From the NCBI GenBank assembly GCA_963835085.1, contig CAWIED010000001.1:620001-684000 (forward strand): a stretch of DNA of 64,000 nucleotides, read 5' to 3'. The notes beneath the pieces were generated by a model. The model saw nothing but the letters and a program-made list of their open reading frames with translations, searched no databases and was not told where the DNA came from. The number at the start of each line of letters is the position of its first letter. Position 1 is the first letter of the stretch. The position numbers and the translations under genes were made by a program. The DNA comes from JBDIAG01 sp963835085. Lineage in GTDB: Bacteria; Actinomycetota; Actinomycetes; Actinomycetales; CAWJMD01. Below are positions 24,992 through 34,562 of this stretch, in pieces.

Positions 24992-26502
24992 CAGCGGCGC
25001 CGCTCGGTCCACGCGCGCACCGACAGGCTCGTCAAGGCATACACGGCTAGAACATAGGCCATGCTCGACAGCAAGGCGGAAGGCGCCAGCGACCCGGCCC
25101 GCAGGCCCACCCAGCCTACGAGCTGGGCGAGCAACTGGGTGCACAGCACGGTCAGGGTCATCAGCCGGGCCCAGTTGCGGCCCACGAAGACCTTCCACGC
25201 CAAGAGTGCGGAGAGGCAGTACGGCAACGCGGTTGTGAGGAGCACCACGACGGTCGACGCCTGCATCGTGGAGACATCGATGCTCGGCTGCGAGCGATGC
25301 AACACTGAGAACACCTGGGGCAGGCTCACGAACGCGTCCAGCAGCCAGCCGAGGACCATCAGCAGCACGCCCACCATCAGCGCTGGAGGCCGCAGTGCGA
25401 TCGACATGCCTGGATCGTCAGGCGCCGTGCGCGCCTCAGCTGCGGCATTGGCCGCCGGCACCGGCATCCGTTGCAGTTCGAGCACCGGCAGGTTGCCGTC
25501 GGTGTGCACGGCGTCCCCACCGCCGTTGCGGCTGTGATAGCCGGTGCTGAAACTCTCGATGATGCTGCAGTCCGCCTCGGGGCAGGCGTACAGGACGCTG
25601 TCGACGATGTAGTCGCGTTCGATGTCGATGTCGGCGTCGATCTTGTGAGTGACCTGCCAGGTGAACAGCGACAGGCCGACGGATCGGTCGTACGTGCCCG
25701 CGGCAAGCCAACTCACCCGACGTCCGCCGGGCAGGAGCCAGCCCTCGGGGGTGGGCCAGAACCGCACGTGATGACGCTGCGCCGGATTGCCTTCCACCTC
25801 CTGCTGGTAGGCGAACGCCTGCGTCCGGCCGAACAGCTCCAGCGGGCTCACGGGGGCGCTCGGGTAACTGCGCCCCGCCACTGAGCTGATGGCGATCCGC
25901 CAGGAGCTGCGGACGGTGATCGGGTCGGCCCTGGTCCAGCCCGCCAGCGTCATAGCCTCGTGGATCTGGGCCTCGTCCGCGAGCAGCGCGAGGTTGACGG
26001 GGTCGCCGAGCAGACCGTCGGAGGTGTGGGTGCGGCCGATGAAGTAGTCGGGCACGTAGATGGTGGTGAGTACCCGGTGCAGCCGCGGCAGGGCGAGATA
26101 GGTGAGCACCAACCAGAACAGCACCAGATACAGCAGGCTCGGCGACAGTCGCAGGCTCTGCCGGAACAGCACGATTGCCAGCAGCACCACGCACACCATC
26201 GCGAGGCCGAAGAACACATCGTCGAAGAGGGCGCGCTTGAGCAGCCGGCGCAAGAACGGCTCGCGCACCTTCGTGACCGGGCGCGAGACGTAGCTGGGCG
26301 GTTTGCGCGGGCCCCTGACGGGAACCAGGTCACCCGGTTTCGACGGCTGATCGACGGCCTCCGCCGGATGGCCGGCAGGGTAGGCCGCCGTAGCCGAGTG
26401 ATCGCATGGATGATCGGCAGTCCGGGCGGCGTGCCCGGGCGGGACGCGAGGGCTGCTGGGCTGAGAGTCACTAGGCTGAGAGTCACCAGGCAACGTCTTC
26501 AC
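24991..26502 (-). CDS. LssY C-terminal-domain membrane protein
   Basis: 503 residues from a GTG at 26502 (20-bp overlap with the CDF gene); an ATG at 26592 is possible but would overlap more. Residues 1-70 are Pro/Ser/His-rich. Two helices follow (VFFGLAMVCVVLLAIVLF, LLYLVLFWLVLTYLALP). The LssY_C domain begins PVNLALLADEAQIHEAMTLA and continues with ELFGRTQAFAYQQE, QRHHVRFWP and THKIDADIDIERDYIVDSVL. Four more helices end the protein. In Legionella LssY this domain is joined to DedA and PAP2 parts. Here the DedA part is the next, coupled gene. Function unknown, probably membrane lipid related. Confidence 0.78.
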   Translation of the reverse strand: MKTLPGDSQPSDSQPSSPRVPPGHAARTADHPCDHSATAAYPAGHPAEAVDQPSKPGDLVPVRGPRKPPSYVSRPVTKVREPFLRRLLKRALFDDVFFGLAMVCVVLLAIVLFRQSLRLSPSLLYLVLFWLVLTYLALPRLHRVLTTIYVPDYFIGRTHTSDGLLGDPVNLALLADEAQIHEAMTLAGWTRADPITVRSSWRIAISSVAGRSYPSAPVSPLELFGRTQAFAYQQEVEGNPAQRHHVRFWPTPEGWLLPGGRRVSWLAAGTYDRSVGLSLFTWQVTHKIDADIDIERDYIVDSVLYACPEADCSIIESFSTGYHSRNGGGDAVHTDGNLPVLELQRMPVPAANAAAEARTAPDDPGMSIALRPPALMVGVLLMVLGWLLDAFVSLPQVFSVLHRSQPSIDVSTMQASTVVVLLTTALPYCLSALLAWKVFVGRNWARLMTLTVLCTQLLAQLVGWVGLRAGSLAPSALLSSMAYVLAVYALTSLSVRAWTERRR

Positions 26503-27403
26503 AGCCAACGTGATCGGGGGGTTCCACCTGCAGGGTCGCGTGTTCGATGGCGAACTCGTGCCGGAGCAGGTCGGCGGCCCGGTCGAGCACATCGTGCGCG
26601 TCGGCGTCCGGCACGGTGACGAGGTGGGCAGTTGCCACGTTCATGCCCGAGGTGAGCTGCCACAGGTGCAGGTCGTGCACCTCGCCCACGCCACTGACCT
26701 CGAGCAGGGCCCGGGTGACCGCGTGCGGCTCCACCCCGTGCGGAGCCTCCTGCCCCAGCACGGCGAGCACGTCCTTACCCAGCATCCAGGCACGGACGGC
26801 CACGAAGACCGAGATGGCGATGGCAATGGCGCTGTCCCATACCGGGTTTGCCGTCCAGGCCACCAGGGCACCGGCGACGAGCACACCCACCGAGCCGAGC
26901 GCATCCGCCACCACCTCGAGGTAGGCCCCCTTGATGTTGAGGCTCTCCTCCGCGCCGCCGCGCAACAACAACAGCGCGCCGATGTTGACCACCAGGCCCA
27001 GCAAGCCGACCACAAGCATGGGCTCGCCGGCGACCTTGGTGGGGGAGCCGAGTCTGATGATCGCCTCGATCAGGATGTAGACGCTCACTCCCAGCATGAG
27101 CAGAACGGCCAGACCCGAGGCGAAGACCTCCGCCCGGTACAGACCGAAGGTGCGACGGCCGGTGGTGTCGGGCCGAGCGGCGATCGTGGTGGCGGTGAGG
27201 GCGGCTCCGAGTGAGACGACGTCGGCCCCCATGTGGCCCGCATCGCTGATCAGGGCAAGCGAGCCGGACACCAGCCCCGTCACCAGCTCGACGACGAAGA
27301 ACCCTCCGACCAGAGCCAGAGCGCAGGCCAGCCGCCAGCGGTGTCGAGCGCCGGCATGGCCGGACACGCCGTGGTGGTGCCCCGCGCCATGGTCGTGCCC
27401 CAT
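26483..27403 (-). CDS. Cation diffusion facilitator (CzcD/ZitB-type metal exporter)
   Basis: 306 residues. It has a His-rich N-terminus (MGHDHGAGHHHG), six helices, and the transport-site motifs SDAGHMGADVVSLG in helix 2 (HxxxD) and EVVADALGSVGVLV in helix 5 (D-A-L-G-S). The cytoplasmic domain (VHDLHLWQLTSGMNVATAHL) ends in EVEPPD-like residues. It exports zinc or related divalent metals in exchange for protons. The 3' end overlaps the LssY_C gene start, so cotranscription is likely. Substrate specificity is inferred from the family. Confidence 0.92.
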   Translation of the reverse strand: MGHDHGAGHHHGVSGHAGARHRWRLACALALVGGFFVVELVTGLVSGSLALISDAGHMGADVVSLGAALTATTIAARPDTTGRRTFGLYRAEVFASGLAVLLMLGVSVYILIEAIIRLGSPTKVAGEPMLVVGLLGLVVNIGALLLLRGGAEESLNIKGAYLEVVADALGSVGVLVAGALVAWTANPVWDSAIAIAISVFVAVRAWMLGKDVLAVLGQEAPHGVEPHAVTRALLEVSGVGEVHDLHLWQLTSGMNVATAHLVTVPDADAHDVLDRAADLLRHEFAIEHATLQVEPPDHVGCEDVAW

Positions 27404-27653
27404 CGCCGTCTCAATCCTCCGCTGTCGAAATGCTCCGCTGTCGAAAAGCTCGGCCGACGGCAGGTCGGCTCGTCACGTGCATCCAGCCTACGTACCCTCG
27501 GCGGGCAAGCAGCCTGGAAACTGCGTCTGAGTGGAAGATTCGTACTGGACGCTGTCGGCATCCATGGCGCTCGCAATACCCGGCCACTCGAGCGCGGGCA
27601 GAAGGCCGCTGGAAGCGCAACCCGTCGATCCGTGCTCGACCCCGGCGTATCGA

Positions 27654-28544
27654 TCAGCCGCGGCTAGTGATCGCCTCATGGATGGCGAGCACGCGCCGGG
27701 CGGTGTCGACGTGCAGGTTCTCGATCATCCGGCCGTTGACCGTGACGACGCCTGAGCCGGCTGCCACTGCGGCGGTGAAGGCTTCGATGATTGCCTCGGC
27801 CTCGGCTACGGCGGCCTGCGATGGCGCGAAGGAGGCATTGGCGCCCGCCACCTGGCCGGGATGGATCAGAGTCTTGCCGTCGAAGCCCAGCTGGCGGCCC
27901 TGAGCGCACTCAGCGAGAAAGCCCTCCTCGTCCTTCACGTTGTTGTAGACACCGTCGAGGATCGCCTTGCCCGTCGCACGCGCCGCCAGCAGGCACAACC
28001 CCAAGCCGGTGAGCAGGGGCGCCCGGCCAGGCACGTGCTCGGCGTAGAGCTCCTTGGCGAGGTCGTTGGTGCCCATGACCAGAACACTCAGTCGTTCGGA
28101 CGCTGCCGCGATCTCCTCGCAGTGCAGCATGGCGATGGGCGTCTCGACCATGGCCCACAGGGTGGTGTGATCGGGGGCTCCGGCCTTTTCGATGGCGTCC
28201 ACGAGGGTCCGCACCTGCTGGGCCGAGTCGACCTTGGGCACCACGATGGCCGCAGGGCCGGCCTTGGCCACGGCGGCGAGGTCGTCCGCGTGCCACTGGG
28301 TGTCCATGCCGTTGACCCGGATGGTCAGCTCCCGGCTGCCGTACTCGCCCGACTGCACTGCAGCGCAGGCCTTCTCGCGCGCGGCAGGCTTGGCGTCGGG
28401 GGCCACGGCATCTTCGAGGTCGAGAATGAGGCCGTCGCAGGGGATGGTCTTGGCCTTCTCCAGCGCCCGGTCGTTGGACGAGGGCATGTACAGCACTGAA
28501 CGCCGTGGGCGATAGGCGTTTTCGGTTGTCGTCTCGTCAGCCAC
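27654..28544 (-). CDS. CitE-like CoA-ester lyase (HpcH/HpaI aldolase superfamily), short type
   Basis: 296 residues from a GTG at 28544, two bases after the stop of the upstream homologue. Motifs: RRSVLYMPSSNDRALEKAKT, DGLILDLEDAVAP (metal-binding Glu/Asp), IVVPKVDSAQQ, WAMVETPIAM (catalytic Glu), GFDGKTLIHPGQVAGANASF. The family cleaves or forms malyl-CoA, citramalyl-CoA or related esters, or hydrolyses malyl-CoA. It is tandem with a longer relative, a pairing seen where glyoxylate and acetyl-CoA or propionyl-CoA are interconverted. The substrate is not proven. Confidence 0.82.
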   Translation of the reverse strand: MADETTTENAYRPRRSVLYMPSSNDRALEKAKTIPCDGLILDLEDAVAPDAKPAAREKACAAVQSGEYGSRELTIRVNGMDTQWHADDLAAVAKAGPAAIVVPKVDSAQQVRTLVDAIEKAGAPDHTTLWAMVETPIAMLHCEEIAAASERLSVLVMGTNDLAKELYAEHVPGRAPLLTGLGLCLLAARATGKAILDGVYNNVKDEEGFLAECAQGRQLGFDGKTLIHPGQVAGANASFAPSQAAVAEAEAIIEAFTAAVAAGSGVVTVNGRMIENLHVDTARRVLAIHEAITSRG

Positions 28545-28546
28545 GT

Positions 28547-29653
28547 TCAGGCACCTGCCTTCTGGATCGCTGCGTAGGCCTCGGCGTACGAGGCCGCCAG
28601 CTCGGGGTCGTTGGCCGAGAGTGCCTCGGCCAGGTCGACGACCACCCGGCACTGCTTGACGGTGGCGTCGTCCTGCATCTTGCCGTCGATCATCACAGCG
28701 CCGGTGCCGTCGCCCATGGCGTCGACAACCCTTCTGGCCCAAGCCACTTCGCCGGGTTCGGGGGAGAAGACGCGCTTGGCGATCTCGATCTGCACCGGGT
28801 GCAGCGTCCAGGTGCCCACGCAGCCCAGCAGGTAGGCGTTGCGGAACTGGTCTTCGCAGGCGAGCACGTCTTTGATGTCGCCGAACGGACCGTAGTAGGG
28901 GAGGATCCCGTGCATCGCGCAGGCGTCGACCATCCGGGCGATCGTGTAGTGCCAGAGATCCTGCTGGTAGGTGGCACGTGGGGCGTCGGGGTTGGCCGGG
29001 TCGGGGTCCTGGCGCACCAGATAGCCGGGGTGACCGCCGCCCACGCGAGTGGTCTTCATCCGCCGGTTTGCGGCCAGGTCGGCCGGGCCCAGCGAAAGGC
29101 CCTGCATCCGGGGGCTGGCGCCGCAGATCTCCTCGATGTTGGCCACGCCGCGGGCCGTCTCGAGAATCGCGTGCACGAGGATCGGCTCGCGTATGCCGGC
29201 CTTGGCCTCGAGTTGGGCGAGCAGTCGGTCGATGTAGTGGATGTCTTCGGCACCCTCGACCTTGGGCACCATGATGACGTCGAGCTTGTCGCCGATGGCC
29301 GGGACGAGGGTGAGCAGGTCATCGAGCACCCAGGGCGAGTCGAGGCTGTTGATCCGGGTCCAGAACTGGGTCTGGCCTGCCCCTCCGGATCGTGAACCCC
29401 CTGAGAAGTCGACGGTCTGGCCCACCTCGACCAGACCCTCGCGGGCGGCGACCTTGTTGTCGGACTTGATCGCGTCCTCGAGGTTGCCCAGCAGAACGTC
29501 TGCCTTGCCCACCATGTCGGGCACCTTGGCGACCATCTTGGGATTCGAGGGGTCGAAGAAGTGGATGGACCGGCTCGGCCGAACCGGGATCTCCCGCACT
29601 GGGCTGGGAGCGCCGACGGCGAGGGGTTGGAAGAAATCCTTGGCACTGCGCAT
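28547..29653 (-). CDS. CitE-like CoA-ester lyase, long type (malyl-CoA lyase-like)
   Basis: 368 residues from the ATG at 29653; a GTG at 29665 sits 3 bases after GGGAGG, so the start may be four codons earlier. Motifs: SRSIHFFDPSNPKMVAKVPD, DVLLGNLEDAIKSD, RINSLDSPWVLDDLLTLV, VIMVPKVEGAEDIH, VHAILETARGVANIEEI (catalytic Glu), LSLGPADLAANR and GTWTLHPVQIEIAKRVF. The GPADLA and HPxQ segments are typical of L-malyl-CoA/beta-methylmalyl-CoA lyases. It heads a two-gene operon with the shorter homologue. Confidence 0.82.
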   Translation of the reverse strand: MRSAKDFFQPLAVGAPSPVREIPVRPSRSIHFFDPSNPKMVAKVPDMVGKADVLLGNLEDAIKSDNKVAAREGLVEVGQTVDFSGGSRSGGAGQTQFWTRINSLDSPWVLDDLLTLVPAIGDKLDVIMVPKVEGAEDIHYIDRLLAQLEAKAGIREPILVHAILETARGVANIEEICGASPRMQGLSLGPADLAANRRMKTTRVGGGHPGYLVRQDPDPANPDAPRATYQQDLWHYTIARMVDACAMHGILPYYGPFGDIKDVLACEDQFRNAYLLGCVGTWTLHPVQIEIAKRVFSPEPGEVAWARRVVDAMGDGTGAVMIDGKMQDDATVKQCRVVVDLAEALSANDPELAASYAEAYAAIQKAGA

Positions 29654-29813
29654 GGTGGTGGGCACGCTCCTCCCGCGCACCCCTGGCTGAATGGATCTGA
29701 GTTGCGCTGGGTGCGACATCGCTCCTGGCTGGTCCGGTCGCTGACGTTAGCAGCGCCCTCGCGCACCGCCGGGTCGTGCCGGTGAGGGACTCGTCACAGC
29801 GGTCGGCAGGGGG

Positions 29814-30248
29814 CTAGCTTCCCGCCCCGGCGAGCGCCTGGTCGATCCGGCTCCGCAGCACCGGTGCCGGCTGGGCGCCGACGATCGAGTCGACGACCTT
29901 GCCTGCGCTCAGCAGCAGGATCAGCGGGATGCTCTGCGCCTGATACCGGCTCGCCGTCACCGGCGAGACGTCGACGTCGACCTTGACCACTTTGATCTTG
30001 CCGGCCAACTGCCGGCTCAACGACTCCAGGATGGGCGCGACCATTCGGCACGGCCCACACCAGGGTGCCCACAGGTCGACGACGACCAGAAGCTTTGTGG
30101 CCACCGCAGCGTCGAAGTCGGCGTCGCCGGCCTCGACCAGCCAGGGCAGATCGGTCTTGCATCTGCCGCAACGCGGGTGGCCGCTGGCGGCCACAGGCAG
30201 ACGGTTCTTCGTGCCACACGAGGGGCACGGGATCACCCGGTCGTCCAT
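29814..30248 (-). CDS. trxC: Thioredoxin 2 type protein with N-terminal zinc ribbon
   Basis: 144 residues from the ATG at 30248 (longer frames upstream overlap the divergent gene). Residues 1-33 carry two CxxC pairs, IPCPSCGTKNRLP and PRCGRCKTDLP, as in E. coli TrxC. The thioredoxin domain has the redox centre VDLWAPWCGPCRMVAPILE and the cis-proline loop QSIPLILLLSAGK. It reduces protein disulfides and could serve the MsrB enzyme. It is divergent from the membrane hydrolase, with 18 bases between start codons. Confidence 0.92.
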   Translation of the reverse strand: MDDRVIPCPSCGTKNRLPVAASGHPRCGRCKTDLPWLVEAGDADFDAAVATKLLVVVDLWAPWCGPCRMVAPILESLSRQLAGKIKVVKVDVDVSPVTASRYQAQSIPLILLLSAGKVVDSIVGAQPAPVLRSRIDQALAGAGS

Positions 30249-30266
30249 GTAAGACAGAGTAGAGCG

Positions 30267-31976
30267 GTGGCACTGATCCGACGCGACCTCGAACCGGTGG
30301 AGAGCGTTCGCGCCTGGTGGCGCCGACGTTGGGCGGAGATGTCGAGGGCCGGCCTGGTGGTGGCGGCCGTCTTCTACGTGCTGGCCAATACCCCTTCTCT
30401 GTTGCCGCGGCCGGCGTGGCTCCAGGGCCTCGTGGCGGCGATCTGTGCGGTGCTGGGCTACGGCGTGGGCACGCTGATCGGCTCCGTCTGGCTGGGCGTG
30501 AAGAACTGGACCCGCCTGCAGCTGAGCATCGATGCCCAACGAGCCCGCATCCTCGAAGGTCTGCTGCTGGCTCTGGTGGGTATCGGCGTTGTGGCGTTCC
30601 CGTTCCTCACGATTCACTGGCAGGTCTTCGTCACGCGCTACGTGGGAGAACCGCCACCCGGCTGGTGGTATCCGGTGGGCAGCACGCTTGTGGCGATAGC
30701 GGTCTTCGCGGTCTGCGTCACTGTCTGGCGCATCATCGCCCATCTGCTCGAGTGGTTCCTGTCGCGCGTCGGGTCGCGGGTCGTCCGGCAGGCAACCGCT
30801 CGGGCCATCGCCTGGACGCTGACTCTCACCACGGTGATTGCCACCCTCTACCTGGTGGTCGATCCGGTCGTGTTGGCCGCCGTCGACCGCAGCGCAGACC
30901 GGGTGAACCAAGCGACCCCGTCGGGGCACGAGGCCCCCACGTCACCGCTGCGTAGCGGAGGGCCTGGCTCGCCGTATTCCTGGGCGAGCCTGGGCCAGGA
31001 CGGTGCCACGTTCGTCTCCACCGGTCCGGACGCTGCCGCCATCACCGCGGCCACCGGACGGCCGGCCATGGAGCCGATCCGGGCCTTTGTCGGCATCGGC
31101 AAGCCCTTGGCCGAGACCCGCGACGAGGTACTGGGCGAACTCGACCGCACCAAGGCCTGGGATCGCAAGGCCATCTTGGTAGTCACGGCCACCAGCACCG
31201 GCTACGTCAACGTCTGGGGCTGTGCGGCGTTCGAGTACCTGCTCGACGGTGACACCGCGATCGTGTCGATGGCCTACTCCGACCTGCCGTCGGCGTGGGG
31301 ATTGCTCACCGCTCGGGAAGCTCCGGTAGAGGCGGCCCGGTTGTTGCTCGACGGCGTGCGGGCCAGGGTTGCTGCCCTGCCCGAAGGACACCGGCCCAAG
31401 ATCTATGCCATGGGGGAGTCGCTTGGTGCCTACGGTGGAGAGAGTGCGTTCTCCTCCGTCGACCAGATGCTCGGCCAGCTGGATGGAGCTGTCTGGAGCG
31501 GCACTCCGGCCTTCTCAACCAACCGGGCCAGGCTCACGGCCGAGCGCTCGCCAGGTTCGACCACACTCGATCCGGTGGTCGCCAATGGCCGGCACGTGCG
31601 CTTCGCCGGCGACCCCGCCGAGTTGGGTGCGGACGAATATGGTCGCCCACTCGGGCCGTGGGCCTTCCCGAGAGTCGTGTATTTACAACACCCTTCGGAC
31701 CCTGTGGCGTGGTGGTCACCGGAACTGCTGTTCACCACGCCGCAGTGGTTGCAGGAGACGCGAACCGGCACACCGATGCAGCAGATGACCTGGAGCCCGC
31801 TGGTGACCTTCTGGCAGGTGACCGCAGACATGCTCGTCTCGAACGACGTGCCCGGTGGGTTCGGGCATCGCTATTACGGTGCGGAGATGGTGCCCGCCTG
31901 GGCGTCGGTGCTGGGCATCACCGATCGAAGCGATGCCCAGCTGAACCGCATCATTAACGCCGTTGGTCGTCGGTGA
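30267..31976 (+). CDS. Membrane alpha/beta-hydrolase (Abhydrolase_9 type)
   Basis: 569 residues from a GTG at 30267. The N-terminal 220 residues contain about five hydrophobic helices (SRAGLVVAAVFYVLANTPSL, LEGLLLALVGIGVVAFPFLT, STLVAIAVFAVCVTVWRIIA), as in the Abhydrolase_9_N region. The C-terminal domain has IRAFVGIGKPLAETRDEVL, AILVVTATSTGYVNVWGCAA and the nucleophile region YAMGESLGAYGGESAFSS. VVYLQHPSDPVAWWSPELLF and a late His (GFGHRYYG) fit the rest of the triad. The family is common in actinobacteria, and its substrate is unknown; lipid or cell-wall esters are a guess. Confidence 0.8.
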   Translation: MALIRRDLEPVESVRAWWRRRWAEMSRAGLVVAAVFYVLANTPSLLPRPAWLQGLVAAICAVLGYGVGTLIGSVWLGVKNWTRLQLSIDAQRARILEGLLLALVGIGVVAFPFLTIHWQVFVTRYVGEPPPGWWYPVGSTLVAIAVFAVCVTVWRIIAHLLEWFLSRVGSRVVRQATARAIAWTLTLTTVIATLYLVVDPVVLAAVDRSADRVNQATPSGHEAPTSPLRSGGPGSPYSWASLGQDGATFVSTGPDAAAITAATGRPAMEPIRAFVGIGKPLAETRDEVLGELDRTKAWDRKAILVVTATSTGYVNVWGCAAFEYLLDGDTAIVSMAYSDLPSAWGLLTAREAPVEAARLLLDGVRARVAALPEGHRPKIYAMGESLGAYGGESAFSSVDQMLGQLDGAVWSGTPAFSTNRARLTAERSPGSTTLDPVVANGRHVRFAGDPAELGADEYGRPLGPWAFPRVVYLQHPSDPVAWWSPELLFTTPQWLQETRTGTPMQQMTWSPLVTFWQVTADMLVSNDVPGGFGHRYYGAEMVPAWASVLGITDRSDAQLNRIINAVGRR

Positions 31977-32197
31977 AGATTTGTGCGTATTGACTTGTAT
32001 GTATTGATCCGGCGGATGCGTTGAATTGGCCGGGTGGATGAACCGGTTAGGCTGCGAGACCCATCGACTCCTCAGTCCCCAGGCGCGCAAGCCTCTTAAA
32101 TAGCGCTATCTCGGTCGTGGTGTTCGCGCGGCGGGGCTCTTAAATGGACTGGGCGGCTTCTTCCGTACCTGGTCGCCCCTGACTTCCCGTGCTGGCG

Positions 32198-32286
32198 TGT
32201 CCTTTATCCGACACGGTTGCTGCGGTGGGCTGAGATCTCGTGCTCAGCCGAGATCACTGGGTTGCAGTCGTGTCGGATAAAGGACA
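32198..32286. repeat. 89-bp palindromic element, copy C
   Basis: The ends are TGTCCTTTATCCGACACG and its exact complement (18-bp perfect arms, same 6-base box as copy A). The core TCGTGCTCAGCCGAGATC (32238-32255) lies exactly 31 bases from the right end, mirroring copy D, where its complement lies 31 bases from the left end. It lies between two convergent genes in a 565-bp gap that otherwise shows nothing. Confidence 0.92.
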
Positions 32287-32541
32287 TCGAGAGGGTCGGG
32301 CCTTCTCGAACGGGCGCTTATGCGACGCGACCTGGGAACAACGGTTCAGGTGCCGGGTCCAGGGTACGGATGACTTACCCACTAGCCCTTTCTGACCGGC
32401 ATTTCAGCTGTTGTCGTTCCAGCTGCGTTGCACTTTCCGCCCGTCGTCGTTTAAACCTGATATCGCGCATCCCGCCCACTCGTGCCTCGCCTGTCGCAAC
32501 GCTTAACAAAGCGGGAAGAGCGACAGATTGAGCGGAATGCC

Positions 32542-33396
32542 CTACAGTGCGGCGCGCAATCCCTCGATGAGCGGAGTCGTCGGACGGCCGATGAGACGCG
32601 CAAGCTCGCCGGAGGTCTCGCTGAGCAAGCCGTCGCGGATGTTCCCGTCGAGCGCGACCACGAAGTCAGCCGTGCCCTCGTCGAGGCCGGCGGTCAGCAG
32701 TTGATCGCGGCGCTCCTGGGGCGTGAGCGACTCATAGCGCACGGGTCGCCCGAGCAGTTCCGTGGCCGCCGCCGCCAGGTCATGGAACGTCCAAGCCACG
32801 TCGCCGCTCAGCTCGTAGACGGTGTTGGCGTGGGTGGCGTCGATCAACACGACGGCTGCCGCCTCCGCATAGTCGATGCGTGAGGCGCTCGCGACGCGCC
32901 CGTCGCCGACGGCGGCCGTGATCACGCCGTCGGCGGCGGCGTCTCGCACCGGCTGCACGTAGTTCTCGGTGTACCAGCCGTTTCGAAGAATGGTGAACGG
33001 GAGGCCGCTGTCCCGAATCAGCTCCTCGGTCGCCTTGTGCTCAGGTGCTAACACGAGGGGAGAGACGTCGGCGTGGGGTGCGCTGGTATAGACGATGCGC
33101 GACACACCCGCTCGAACAGCGGCATCGATGACGTTGCGATGCTGCGCGATGCGCCGGCCGACTTCGGAGCCGGAGACCAGCATCAGGACGTCGCCTGCGG
33201 CGAGCACCGCGTCCAGCGTTGTCGGCTCGGTGTAGTCGACGATCGCGGTGCGCACTCCGCGCTCGGCCAGTGGCTCGAGCGCTTCCGCACGCCGGCCGAG
33301 GGCGACGATGTCGGCAGGTGCGCTGCCGCGTGCCAACAGGGTGTCGACGATGAGGTGACCGAGGTGCCCGGATGCTCCGGTGACGACGATGGACAT
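32542..33396 (-). CDS. NAD(P)-binding NmrA-type oxidoreductase, second copy
   Basis: 284 residues from the ATG at 33396 with AAAGGAA upstream; a frame open to 33513 is not conserved. It begins MSIVVTGASGHLGHLIVDTL and contains RIVYTSAPHADVSP and LRNGWYTENYVQP, as in QorB-like quinone reductases. It is the same length as the reductase at 274-1128 and similar throughout, so the two are paralogues. Unlike that gene it has no adjacent regulator. Redox detoxification is the likely role. Confidence 0.82.
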   Translation of the reverse strand: MSIVVTGASGHLGHLIVDTLLARGSAPADIVALGRRAEALEPLAERGVRTAIVDYTEPTTLDAVLAAGDVLMLVSGSEVGRRIAQHRNVIDAAVRAGVSRIVYTSAPHADVSPLVLAPEHKATEELIRDSGLPFTILRNGWYTENYVQPVRDAAADGVITAAVGDGRVASASRIDYAEAAAVVLIDATHANTVYELSGDVAWTFHDLAAAATELLGRPVRYESLTPQERRDQLLTAGLDEGTADFVVALDGNIRDGLLSETSGELARLIGRPTTPLIEGLRAAL

Positions 33397-33619
33397 ATGA
33401 GTGTTCCTTTCGCGGCGGCTGGGTCGCCGGACGAGGGGCTGAATCGGCAAGCGCCATTGGGCACAACCGGAGCAGGCTCGCGAACCTTCCCCTCCCAAGT
33501 GCAGATCGCACAAAGGGTTCGCACCTCGGCAGCGGACATCAAGAAGGCCTTCCGCCCCCCGTGGGGCGCTCCCTGGTAGCTCGCCTCGCCAGTTCGTCTC
33601 GGGGTATTTCCGCTGTGAG

Positions 33620-34327
33620 CTAGCGTGCCAGTTCGTCGAGCACCAGCCGGATGACCAGTGGATCGCCAGGCAGGCCGGCGTGACTTACTTGGCGACCGGG
33701 CTCTTCGTCCTGCACCCACACCAGCCGCAGATTTGGCAGAGCCGCAACGCTTACCAGGTCACTTGGCCGCACCAACCGGTCTTGCCGTGTCGCCACCATG
33801 AGTGGGCTGAGTGGGTGCAGGTCCAGCAGAACGCCGGCGTGCTCGCGCAGAAATCGACTGCCAGCCACGTGAGCGCGCGCGGCCGGCCCGAGCAGGCTGT
33901 CCATGGCGTGGCTCACGCCCGGGGCATGGGCCAGGTGCGACGCGCCCCCGAACGGTCGAACACCATGCACGGGAGTGCCCAGCAGAACCAGGCGACGCAC
34001 GACGCCGGGGCGCAGCCGGGCAAACGACAGGGCATGCAACCCACCCTGTGAATGACCGATCACGTCGACCTGGTCGGCCTCGCCCCCGGCGAGGAGTTCG
34101 TCGATCAGGTGGCTGATTTCGATCGCCGAACGAGCCAAATCGGCGTTGCCCCCGGCGCCGCCCAGCCCGCGCAGACTGCGCCGATGCAGCCCATAGTCGA
34201 GGTTCACCACCTCCCGGCCGGCCATGGCCAGGGCGTCGGTGAGTGGCTCCATAGTCAGGCAGCGGTCGTTCGTGCCGTGCAACAGGACGACCGGCAGGTT
34301 GACGGCGGGGGCGGCTGGCTCTGTCAA
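33620..34327 (-). CDS. Lipase/esterase-like alpha/beta hydrolase
   Basis: 235 residues from a TTG at 34327 with AAGGAGG four bases upstream; an ATG at 34429 has no such site. PVVLLHGTNDRCLTMEPLTD is the oxyanion-hole HG motif, and DVIGHSQGGLHALSFARLRP has the nucleophile Ser in GHSQGG. VATRQDRLVRPSDL and SHAGLPGDPLV supply the likely Asp and His. The layout is that of triacylglycerol lipase or EstA-like enzymes. No convincing signal peptide, so it may be cytoplasmic. The neighbours do not help. Confidence 0.75.
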   Translation of the reverse strand: MTEPAAPAVNLPVVLLHGTNDRCLTMEPLTDALAMAGREVVNLDYGLHRRSLRGLGGAGGNADLARSAIEISHLIDELLAGGEADQVDVIGHSQGGLHALSFARLRPGVVRRLVLLGTPVHGVRPFGGASHLAHAPGVSHAMDSLLGPAARAHVAGSRFLREHAGVLLDLHPLSPLMVATRQDRLVRPSDLVSVAALPNLRLVWVQDEEPGRQVSHAGLPGDPLVIRLVLDELAR

Positions 34328-34562
34328 GACGCCTCCTTCGCCGTGGACTTTCCTGCTAAGTGCGGACACCCTGTTACCCCTAAAGCGGCCTGGGCCGCAC
34401 TTGGGGTGATGGCTTCCCTGGGATGGCACCTTGTCGTCACGTTAATGCAGCTGAAGGCGAGGGGAGCTCCGAGTGCCGTGCCTGCCTGCGACGGGCCGGG
34501 ATTGCTGTGACGGGCCCTCCTTGAAGGCACGGTTATCGACCTCCCCCGCTTCGCCCAAGAGC

